From NCBI GenBank assembly GCA_019314375.1, contig JAFCZJ010000013.1:1-58657 (forward strand): a stretch of DNA of 58,657 nt. Reading direction: 5' to 3'. The stretch is from Deltaproteobacteria bacterium (lineage in GTDB: Bacteria; Myxococcota; B64-G9). The notes under the pieces are model-generated. The model was not told the DNA's origin. It saw nothing but the letters and a program-made list of their open reading frames with translations, and made no database searches. The position numbers and the translations under genes are program-made. Each line of letters opens with the position of its first letter. The stretch's first letter is position 1. Of the stretch, positions 54,401 to 58,657 are shown in pieces.

Positions 54401-57400
54401 GAGGACAGGCGGAGCCGGGCGTTATGGTCCATTTGACCATGAATGGGGATGCGCTTGGCCTCAGCACACAGGCCTTGAACGAGGCGACAGCCGATCAGAC
54501 GGCCTTGGCCGATTTGGATTTCGAATACGAATTCCGCGCCGCTCTTTCACCGGACGGCAGACGATTGGCGTACGCCGGTGTCGAGGACTATGCCTATGGG
54601 GTCTGGCTGCAAGACTTGCAGAGTGGTCAGCGGAAATACCTCGGCATGGAGGCACGACGACTTCATTGGGCCCCCGATGGCGGGACACTCGCCTACTTGC
54701 CATCATCAGGTGATCAGTTTGTCCTTTATGACCCGCTCAGCGGAGTGAAGGCGCAGTTGACCGGCGATGTCGCCACGAGCGAATTGGATTTCTCCTGGAG
54801 CGCCAATCCGGACAAGCTGGCGTTCATCAGCGACCGAGCAGGTTCCTTCGATGTCTGGACTTTAGTCCGCTCCACCGGTGAACTGACACAGGTCACCCAG
54901 GATGTCGGGGCCGGGCGAGTAGCTCTCTCACCGGATGCCTCCATGGCTGCCTACACAAACGCTCAAGGCCTGTGGATAGTTACCGTGGGCGAGGCGCCCG
55001 CGCTTCTCGACGCGGATTATCTCGATGACGAGCAACTCGACAATTTTGCATGGTCGCCGGAAGGAGAGAACCTGGTTTGGGTCAGCTCCAGAGCGGGCAC
55101 TCCGGATCTCTTGTTGCGCCGGATGGCCGGCGGTCAAGAGATCCAGCTCACCGACGATGCAAACCAAGAGAGCGGTCCGGTCTGGTCGCCCGGCGGCGAC
55201 AAGCTTGCCTTTGTCCAAGACGGCAGCCTGATCTGGATGGTCGTTGCGGACGGAAGTGTGGGGGCCGAGCCGGTCGCCACCGCCGAGAAGATCTACAGCC
55301 TCCAGTGGATACTTGACGGCTCCATTGCCTACACCGAAGAGGCCCAACTCGTCATCCTCAAGCCCGCGGGCTATTTCTCGTTCGAGGACGTCGAGCTTCA
55401 GCCTGGAGACAACTTCTTTACAGCCCTGGCCGAGGATGAATATGGCAATCTCAGCCAGCCATCCGAAGCCATCCAGGTCACGCGGGACACCTCCTCGCTA
55501 CCGGACCTGAAGGTCACGGATGCGGATTTCCTGGCTTTCCCCGAGGCCCCTGTGGTCGGTGAAGAGGTCTCCTTGGCCCTGCTGGTCAGCAACGAAGGCG
55601 GCAGCGATGCCGAAAACGTGCGGGTCCAATTCCAGCGATGGGGGCCGGAGGCAAGCCTCGATCTGCTGGACGAACAAGTCATCCCGCGGCTTGAGCCCGG
55701 TCAATCCCAGTGGGTGTACTCAGACTGGCACACGGCCGGCTGCGCGGGCGATAACAGCCTCTTCGCCCTGGTGGACCCGGAGAATCAAATCGAAGAGTCC
55801 TCCGAGGCCGACAACCTGGCCATGCGTGAGCTACACGTATCATCAACAGACGGCGTGGAAATGCAGACCGAACTCGACGCCGTGGCCTACCAGGCAGGAG
55901 ACGACCTTCACATCCAGGTCGACCTGTTCAACGCGGGTCCCGCCGTGGAGCTTCACCTTGAACTGCGCATTGAAGACAGCAGCGGTCAGGTGACTGACCA
56001 GGTGACCACGACCGAGCCCTGGTTGGATTACGGCGACCAGCTCTCATACGATTGGAGTTGGAGCACGGCCGGGCTCTTGGCCGGCGAATACCGGGTACAC
56101 AGCCTCTTGACGAACGACACCGGAGATCTGCTCAGTGAAAACCTCGTGCCCTTCTTGGTAGAGTCCGAGGCCCATTTGGCCCTATCCTTGAGCACGGACC
56201 GGACCCTCTATGGTCCAGGCGAGCCCGTGTTGCTAAGCGCCCGGCTGCAAAATGCAAACGAACACCAGGACTCAGGTCCCTTGACAATAACCCTCGCCAT
56301 CTTCAACGAGGCGGACCACGAAGTCTTCGTCGAGCATCACGATCTGCCGAACTTGCCGGCAGGCGACCTGGTGCGCATCAACTCAACCTGGCACGACGCC
56401 CAAAGCCCCGGCTCTTACACGGCCCGTGCGGAAGTACGCTCGGGCGAAGAACTCAAAACCCAGTCTGAAATCGGCTTTGTCGTCGAATCGCGCGTCTTGC
56501 TAGAAGGCACGCTTTCGGTCATCCCGGAGACGGCCCCGCTGGGCCGAGAGGTCCGCGCTGACTACACGGTCGGCAACAACGGCAATGCGCCAATTGCGGG
56601 CATGGTCTTGAGTTTGGTCCTGACCGAGCCTGCATCCGGCCTTGAGCTTGATCTTCGAGAGCAAGTGCTGGATCTGGCAATCGGTGCCTCAATCGCCGGG
56701 CGGGAGGTCTTTGCGAACACCGACCTTCCCATCGGCAACTATCGCCTACAGCTCACGGCCACATTCGAAGGCCAATCGCGTCTTCTTGCCACCGCCGCCT
56801 ACTCACTAACGGACGCCGACGGGCCCGAGATCACGGTCATTTCGCCCACTACGGACAGCTACCACATCGGGACGCTGGCCATTGCGGCCGAGGTTCGCGA
56901 TGAAAGCAATCTGGTAGACAGCGTCTGGTATCGCATCGACGGCAGCCCCACCCGCGCCGTTCCTCAGGATCCCGGCGAAGGCTGGGTGGCCATGCCCTGC
57001 GTGTCCCCCGCCACCGGGCTGTATGCAGGAAACTGGGAACCCACACTCGATCAATCCGGATGGCATGCCATCGAGTTCAGAGCGGCAGACAGCCTGGGCA
57101 ATGAAACGCTGACTCAAGCCATCCCCTTCCAAATCTGCATACCTCAAGAGGAGGTCTGTGACGGCATCGACAACGACTGCGACGGCACCATCGACGAGGA
57201 CCTTGGCCAGACCACTTGCGGTCTTGGCGTCTGCGAACACACAGTCGCAAACTGCATCAACGGCGTGGTCCAGGTCTGCGATCCCCTTGAAGGCGCTTTG
57301 ATGGAGGTTTGCGATCTGGTCGATAACGACTGCGACGGAGCAACAGATGAAGACCTCGGCCAGACCACCTGCGGCCTGGGCGTCTGCGAACACACCGTCG

Positions 57401-58657
57401 CCAACTGCATCAACGGCGTGGTCCAGGTCTGCGATCCCCTCGAAGGCGCTTTAGAGGAGGTCTGCGATCTGGCAGACAACGACTGTGACGGCGCAACCGA
57501 TGAAGAACTAGGCCAGACCACTTGCGGTCTGGGCGTCTGCGAACACACGGTGGGCAACTGCATCAACGGCGTGTCGCAGGTCTGCGATCCCCTTGAAGGC
57601 GCTTTAGAAGAGGTCTGTGATCTCACAGACAACGACTGCGACGGCGCGACCGATGAAGACCTCGGCCAGACGACCTGTGGCCTGGGTGGTTGCGAACACA
57701 CCGTAGAAAACTGCGTAAACGGCGTGGTCCAAATTTGCGACCCCCTCGAAGGCGCTTTTGACGAGGTCTGCGATCTGGCAGACAACGACTGCGACGGCAC
57801 CACCGATGAAGACCTCGGCCAGACGACCTGCGGCCTCGGCGTCTGCGATCACACGGTGGACAACTGTGTAGCCGGCGTGGTCCAGGTCTGCGATCCCCTT
57901 GAAGGTGCCTTGGAAGAGGTCTGCGATCTCACAGACAACGACTGCGACGGTGCAACCGATGAAGACCTCGGCCAGACGACCTGTGGCCTGGGTGGTTGCG
58001 AACACACCGTAGAAAACTGCGTAAACGGCGTGGTCCAAATTTGCGACCCCCTCGAAGGCGCTTTAGAAGAGGTCTGCGATCTCACAGACAACGACTGCGA
58101 CGGCGCAACCGATGAAGACCTCGGCCAGACGACCTGTGGCCTGGGTGGTTGCGATCACACCGTAGAAAACTGCATCAACGGCGTGGTTCAGGTCTGCGAT
58201 CCCCTCGAAGGCGCTATTGACGAGGTCTGCGATCTGGCAGACAACGACTGCGACGGCGCAACCGACGAAGACCTCGGCCAGACGACCTGTGGTCTGGGCG
58301 CTTGCGATCACACGGTGGACAACTGTGTAGCCGGCGTGGTTCAGGTCTGCGATCCCCTTGAAGGCGCTTTAGAAGAGGTCTGTGATCTGGCAGATAACGA
58401 CTGCGACGGAGCAACCGATGAAGACCTCGGCCAAACCACCTGCGGTCTGGGCGTCTGCGATCACACGGTGGACAACTGCATCAACGGCACGGTTCAGGTC
58501 TGCGATCCGATGGAGGGTGCAGCGACCGAACTCTGCGACAGCCTCGACAACGACTGTGACGGTTTGACCGACAACCTGGACGCCGACGGTGACGGGTATT
58601 CGGCCTGCGCTGACGACTGCGATGACGCCGATCCGCAGGTCAACCCGGGCATGGAGG
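42409..58657 (+). CDS. Giant multidomain secreted surface protein with zincin-like head (3' end outside window)
   Basis: I read one frame, free of stops, from ATG (AGGAG 7 bases before) to the window edge: at least 5,416 residues. Signal peptide 1-28. Order: zinc-peptidase-like domain (about 30-340) with HELLHRFG at 163-170, candidate third ligand His198 (RCHWSF) and LDLYLMGL at 235-242; alpha/alpha-toroid with five DGxW/DGGWG repeats (375-623); CARDB-type domains (624-1078); FlgD-like SPNGDG..D...WDG domain (1082-1173); PD40-like propeller (about 1193-1631); FlgD-like (1741-1829); Ig-like modules; two more FlgD-like (2418-2518, 2625-2711); FN3/Ig modules; discoidin-like insertion (3604-3744); second propeller (4031-4321); CARDB-like modules (4365-4801); nine 51-residue Cys repeats (4915-5373). 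The sequence continues with DADGDGY. Function unknown; an adhesin or surface peptidase is inference. Confidence 0.85.
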   Translation, partial: MSRYSKARKSSFLLACVVLLLLGQTAGAQEFIATAVGDFDGVAVVEVEGNFDSELPDAMSRRAMVMQAYYEQHGDDLDFVYVFSNFDYEMPTVTLANRQAKALAYYVGAKNQISGIGKPLFDNTWIFGSQGRLQGYVDAGNVDRLVTSPYEAAFSDTMNLLSHELLHRFGAYVSFLEDGTPSDKLLGSTDLGGETRCHWSFLFDSGGSTHFGNRWQDNGDGTFTSLPKNRYFGALDLYLMGLADASEVPPMLLIDNPEVDRERMPEPYVTIAGVPQIVTIEDIIAAEGPRMPGVDQAQKSFRVGFVLVTRPGEFSGHEIAALNAVASQWTLWFSALTKGMAQIDVGVVTPSDLAENPGADDPTSDPRTTPPEIQHGVEWLLAAQESDGNWQDSILSQERDTAESIMALERFAETEIPIENAKAWLTGRTFRNADFTARRILALRDHEDLGQLLSDLAAAQNADGGWGSSPGYASNALDSAMVLRALISETSTYSTPIAEGLAYLQAQQRDDGGWGLGSASQVLVSAEVLFSLEQCRPIHDGDAAIQSGKNYLLGMQRPDGGFGQTTSRVDESALAVMFLSLQGPSTALTQASDYLLSQQTEDGSWRGRSFMTALAIRALHMATIQPDLTILASEAVLDPPAITSVPQQVQLRALVRNTGQTDVASADVALYAEAIGEAQLIERRSIALPGGAAVELTFELSIAEAVEKRFYLVVDPDDLVAESNETNNTVLKLLLPETSYDLVADAIMLSSSEVHALDSVQYTARISNRGTSDASAVQLRIWWASSQGVVELASPALDVRAGGMVEFAGSFSATQVGQDMPINMQVDPANLIAETHEDNNLFSAPLTVLAVDKPNLLVSQGDIQISPEPALQGGDAQISITVHNNGGAGAGAFLVRCSVVDPLGATSVIGELGVAQVDVGVAEIVVFPWNQVGASGEHQILVDVDPAGSVDEVLETDNQEFRMVDVLSLADVAISTASIRLSPPAPADGDTVTVDVDILNLGQQSAGQVLLRVSEDGTSVFEGRAAVVEGLAQSTLSFFYETSGKTGLHQLLVEVDPDGELTELRKDNNQATVAFAVQDADLWLSDYYISPNGDGVQDETNMGFRLDVAQEVSAVVVDEDGEQARKIEEGYSNPASGGLVTWDGRADRGPIVADGNYAMQVQGSEQIVLGSLPVVVDNNRSSLVEALETNSLLASNMTCLLPNGTVHYLEDESGIILQVTSADSDAPEYPKGIYRISLDGQDVQRLDPWDWADYTYGYKATAVSFGGKVAFAVGPSYPASELWVADRDGGLVKIHEGFAGAGYIKWSTDDQYVSAILGNPDEPSLRELWIISASGGSKTKVAEYDGSYWYYSVYEWSPAPHSLIYAALDEQGEKKLWAVEPGGEPRIVPLSAEPVSTVWDWETVAKVWIDETTVAMRLDDSLAPDWLIDISPAFSHRQFTGVSGHIFGVAVQPGQELLGVAFCDEGISQGLALCSFDGSCQILSEWPAGEFCILDGPYWSPDGTKLAVYDAIHNPIDALFTDTALIIHDMVSSQDLMIPVGYGWLYSDGWPEVYFHWLADSNSFLASFSEVELPSKATSTTSSGSMNLYNLEDGSHIPLPIDGYLEAVSTTGRILYMSQYPSQDSPCYGRGYSDILAVRSLLNLTAELSTRKVNDGIELSGIAADLNFDSYWLEYAPKSAPEQWTAIGTHVPSPVLQETFTTWVPPEEGEYLVRLTVKDLAGNEKWDRVRVSWGRNASVTDFELAERYFSPNADGIKDQAELSYRVLEPVHFEVLIRYSDDRLVRQIQKSYAQAGPDILTWDGRDESGLIAADGAYTIELLGNEFEVVLDASYPDILVALAPIRQVVEGLRQNLFSEIEGSIIDENLDAWRIEYGLGENPTDWTLRTQQLGDPVLPTLNRIYFEEFGTMIGMKFRLVAEDLAGNRSVNDLGFLEDAVVAIELNHPDGYAYPIGVVRGAGGQFISSNSPPIGPELALPGLHQVRAVCTSRVPIALANVQMWVNGQWQDGPDLIAPEGGGMWLQWDNSYLEPGQVKALRVRIFDTDGTERHSNAIFFEDLFGLHYECGTGNWQAWSNLDGLFEPVCVLAMEIKSASDSAYAEWLAYQTLDASAGDPLPEGDFAVPLPTGLIDGDKYSLRLHAMGYDGGEYFSSELPFTYPPTCQRFKSLGLEISVTYLTAECNMRSEGVAINKSLIEYSAGTGTLQGVFTGDEWISISDGVYSFEPIELTYYLDLGQGETPIAHLDLQASPSGLIHLDTRQMPEGRHPLRAVLSCRIDRVPYEIEGAATLLVDHTLPQANFTWPTEGARVCAGYVFEPPFSDHEGIRVSGIVQDATTTTYELFWGRPSQPESLNSAQTKNIRCNPFFCPIIGFSTTDLIGNWLIGNFFPSDLFLRLEVRDEAGNMRCNDVHFELDNHAAILLTSNYRVFSPNGDGRFDDLVLNYNMEEPVSLDVTVYEGAIDVEDPQPLRSLAFGLTASAGHDWLIWDGRADDGTLVADGIYHVTFEAQDDCDNVNSVSVEVIVDNTPPALAIAHPASGPYLGTIFEVVGSVDDEHFASYQLMLSGQSMPIHVGTQPVENDVLGVWNALGLSGLQVLELYAEDAVGNQSSTQVQLDLTLVDGLFAAAEATPRLFSPNGDGRKDSVNLSFELLHDSQVRLAVLDAASQEVWSAELGPLGPGVHGFVWDGHDSAGLPLSDGEVTLSFTANMSAQPEVSHELELSLVLDTIKPEILLSQPLPEVCAPGSLDVVGTLQDEHLASYGISQHLLPEGEEVLIAQGNQSRVDYDFGRLQGLADGSYEILASAEDLAGNTQSIQVPFLADSTPPEVQLVSPENEALLGAALPALVPEARTNEANPSTWTLRLAPGAQAEDGWTTLATGLGSPDSALPPLDVSALADGIYTLSLLVTDCAAWEAESQKTVTVDNTPPVLAITQPVADGYVTGAMEILGTVQDEHLTSYELHLSHGSCATANQWTSLGRYTSNVQDAKLGSLAAFGADGPYCLRLSATDRATNVDALSIGFTLDRQPPAACVLTGTLENGNQAALSWTAPADTDLAGYRLYRNGQALNDSLHAERDWSDPDLAEGDYIYTVRALDLAGWESEPSNEVSLRVDLSPPTVAIESPLDMATVSDLVRIRGTAHAEDLKQYSLSVGEGPAPSDWSIIRQSPLPVEHEELAVWDSLWNADGLYTFKLEAEDFTGNRGSVERAVLLDNTPPAAPVLSYATPSAANVDLGWEANSELDLAGYLVYRNGRLVNVDMLVVGDLGPYVIVATIFSDADVPDGTFDYSIVAMDEAGNESEHSNSIQVIIDNRTPQAIIVEPAESTRFEQGISVRAECPDQDLAGVQFQFAPEASSTWVDLGTPMPSGALSIYLDPQSLGWSFGTYRLRAVATDDNGNSDPAPAEVSIEFTDLDPPEAPVGLTGLVNEDQVQLSWTPNVDPEGDLAGYYLYHYEYQYPEGWDFYLFENDLLVEPHFLVTYLGDGTHRFIVKALDTYGNLSQGSEEVSVRIYKPVLWQPESPTIADQIEVSGYGATAFSSMAVATDTEGNISRGSSSVTVQKSQAPAAPSNFHGNGWESYVSLYWDANPEPDVVGYYLYRDGALLNDTSSVGSGTTNASVNSSYSSKAFDGIYSSYWYTPRTYGGSFYPQWWSLTFDGPTTVNKITINWTTDLSYVCAAEDYEVQVLQAGEWVPVESVVGNTSTTNQIEFGSPAAADAIRIYMTKQLRDDYYAQIQLREVDVYARVPITATHFYDYDLESGPYTYELTALNGNGLESPPAGPLTLIVGDKEPPAAPLDLAAVASGANISLTWTANTEEDLTGYRVYRQTASGWIQLNSELLGSPGYIDMGLANGTYFYQVTAVDTNTNESVPSAPAGATIDQSLPEAPSNLLASALPAGGGIGLCWEGTAASYRLYRADVSGGPYTLAADELSSLCHDDSGLVNGQAYYYVVTAKDAYGNESAHSNEASAICADSLAPATPVLSIPTTSGTPINLTRNATDVGGQAEPGVMVHLTMNGDALGLSTQALNEATADQTALADLDFEYEFRAALSPDGRRLAYAGVEDYAYGVWLQDLQSGQRKYLGMEARRLHWAPDGGTLAYLPSSGDQFVLYDPLSGVKAQLTGDVATSELDFSWSANPDKLAFISDRAGSFDVWTLVRSTGELTQVTQDVGAGRVALSPDASMAAYTNAQGLWIVTVGEAPALLDADYLDDEQLDNFAWSPEGENLVWVSSRAGTPDLLLRRMAGGQEIQLTDDANQESGPVWSPGGDKLAFVQDGSLIWMVVADGSVGAEPVATAEKIYSLQWILDGSIAYTEEAQLVILKPAGYFSFEDVELQPGDNFFTALAEDEYGNLSQPSEAIQVTRDTSSLPDLKVTDADFLAFPEAPVVGEEVSLALLVSNEGGSDAENVRVQFQRWGPEASLDLLDEQVIPRLEPGQSQWVYSDWHTAGCAGDNSLFALVDPENQIEESSEADNLAMRELHVSSTDGVEMQTELDAVAYQAGDDLHIQVDLFNAGPAVELHLELRIEDSSGQVTDQVTTTEPWLDYGDQLSYDWSWSTAGLLAGEYRVHSLLTNDTGDLLSENLVPFLVESEAHLALSLSTDRTLYGPGEPVLLSARLQNANEHQDSGPLTITLAIFNEADHEVFVEHHDLPNLPAGDLVRINSTWHDAQSPGSYTARAEVRSGEELKTQSEIGFVVESRVLLEGTLSVIPETAPLGREVRADYTVGNNGNAPIAGMVLSLVLTEPASGLELDLREQVLDLAIGASIAGREVFANTDLPIGNYRLQLTATFEGQSRLLATAAYSLTDADGPEITVISPTTDSYHIGTLAIAAEVRDESNLVDSVWYRIDGSPTRAVPQDPGEGWVAMPCVSPATGLYAGNWEPTLDQSGWHAIEFRAADSLGNETLTQAIPFQICIPQEEVCDGIDNDCDGTIDEDLGQTTCGLGVCEHTVANCINGVVQVCDPLEGALMEVCDLVDNDCDGATDEDLGQTTCGLGVCEHTVANCINGVVQVCDPLEGALEEVCDLADNDCDGATDEELGQTTCGLGVCEHTVGNCINGVSQVCDPLEGALEEVCDLTDNDCDGATDEDLGQTTCGLGGCEHTVENCVNGVVQICDPLEGAFDEVCDLADNDCDGTTDEDLGQTTCGLGVCDHTVDNCVAGVVQVCDPLEGALEEVCDLTDNDCDGATDEDLGQTTCGLGGCEHTVENCVNGVVQICDPLEGALEEVCDLTDNDCDGATDEDLGQTTCGLGGCDHTVENCINGVVQVCDPLEGAIDEVCDLADNDCDGATDEDLGQTTCGLGACDHTVDNCVAGVVQVCDPLEGALEEVCDLADNDCDGATDEDLGQTTCGLGVCDHTVDNCINGTVQVCDPMEGAATELCDSLDNDCDGLTDNLDADGDGYSACADDCDDADPQVNPGME
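57151..58527 (+). repeat. Tandem array of nine 153-bp repeats coding MopE-like Cys modules
   Basis: Nine units, each exactly 153 bases (51 codons), begin at 57151, 57304, 57457, 57610, 57763, 57916, 58069, 58222 and 58375; a diverged tenth starts at 58528. Each encodes EVCD(G/L).DNDCDG.(T/I)DEDLGQT, then TCGLGVC(E/D)HTV.NC, NGVVQVCDPLEGAL, with six to seven Cys. The CDG.DNDCDG..DE core is the 'putative metal-binding' MopE/VWA-linked motif. The nearly identical DNA points to recent expansion by unequal crossing-over, and unit number may vary between strains. Confidence 0.9.

Noticed and set aside
56806..58414. Long minus-strand open frames rich in AVAVVVCQIADL-type repeats
   Set aside because: They are the antisense of the 153-bp Cys-repeat array and flanking giant gene. 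The pattern copies the period of the plus-strand repeats and there is no ribosome-binding site or promoter.
57151..58527. Regular repeats that could suggest a CRISPR-like array
   Set aside because: Units are contiguous 153-base coding repeats without unique spacers, and the reading frame continues through all of them.

Overview
The window looks like a chromosome segment from a large-genome deltaproteobacterium-type organism (Myxococcota or Bradymonadota-like, probably uncultured). The reasons are the myxobacterial-style PilZ domain, cysteine-rich 'CGxC' lipoproteins, PEGA-domain proteins, a Hanks-type kinase, a YCF48-like beta-propeller, a bifunctional nuclease and a giant multidomain surface protein. 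Genes are packed into long operons with 1-17 base overlaps, several using GTG or TTG starts. I saw no rRNA, tRNA, CRISPR array, insertion sequence or phage gene.

Left part (1-16107). A plus-strand lipid-related operon opens the window: the tail of a nucleotidyltransferase, a CDP-alcohol phosphatidyltransferase with a degenerate nucleotidyltransferase-like N-terminus, two paralogous secreted lipocalin-like proteins, a Kelch lipoprotein and an MMPL/RND exporter. It reads like synthesis plus envelope export of an unusual polar lipid (inference). A HisC-like aminotransferase follows behind a near-consensus sigma-54 promoter. A minus-strand operon carries a fucose-isomerase-like protein, a bifunctional nuclease and a VanZ-like protein. 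A plus-strand HlyD/ABC/ABC/permease/permease exporter operon of the YbhGFSR type ends convergently on miaB.

Middle (16100-31251). A minus-strand operon runs lipoprotein, TPR protein, YCF48-like propeller, PilZ protein, small unknown, MiaB. The next minus-strand operon is a complete-looking coenzyme-B12 acyl-CoA mutase unit: 3-hydroxybutyryl-CoA dehydrogenase, acyl-CoA dehydrogenase, cobalamin adenosyltransferase, mutase large subunit, mutase B12 subunit, an unusual four-helix-bundle protein and the G-protein chaperone. The active-site signature (Phe90/Gln208, Ala117) argues for isobutyryl-CoA mutase rather than methylmalonyl-CoA mutase. With the two dehydrogenases this gives a route from isobutyryl-CoA through butyryl-CoA towards acetoacetyl-CoA. 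A small membrane protein and a class III nucleotidyl cyclase lie on the plus strand.

Right part (30154-58657). A six-gene minus-strand operon is headed by a kinase-like protein whose HRD motif is HGN and whose DFG is DFS (probable pseudokinase). It is followed by two small proteins, a 730-residue Cys-rich lipoprotein, an anchored protein and a helical unknown. A plus-strand operon has two PEGA-domain membrane proteins flanking another Cys-rich lipoprotein. Phosphatidylserine decarboxylase and a beta-barrel protein are on the minus strand. From 42409 to the window edge there is one uninterrupted reading frame of at least 5,416 codons. It encodes a secreted protein with a zincin-like HExxHxxG domain, an alpha/alpha-toroid, CARDB, FlgD-like, Ig/FN3, two PD40-like propellers, a discoidin-like insertion and a C-terminal array of nine exact-length 51-residue MopE-like Cys repeats.
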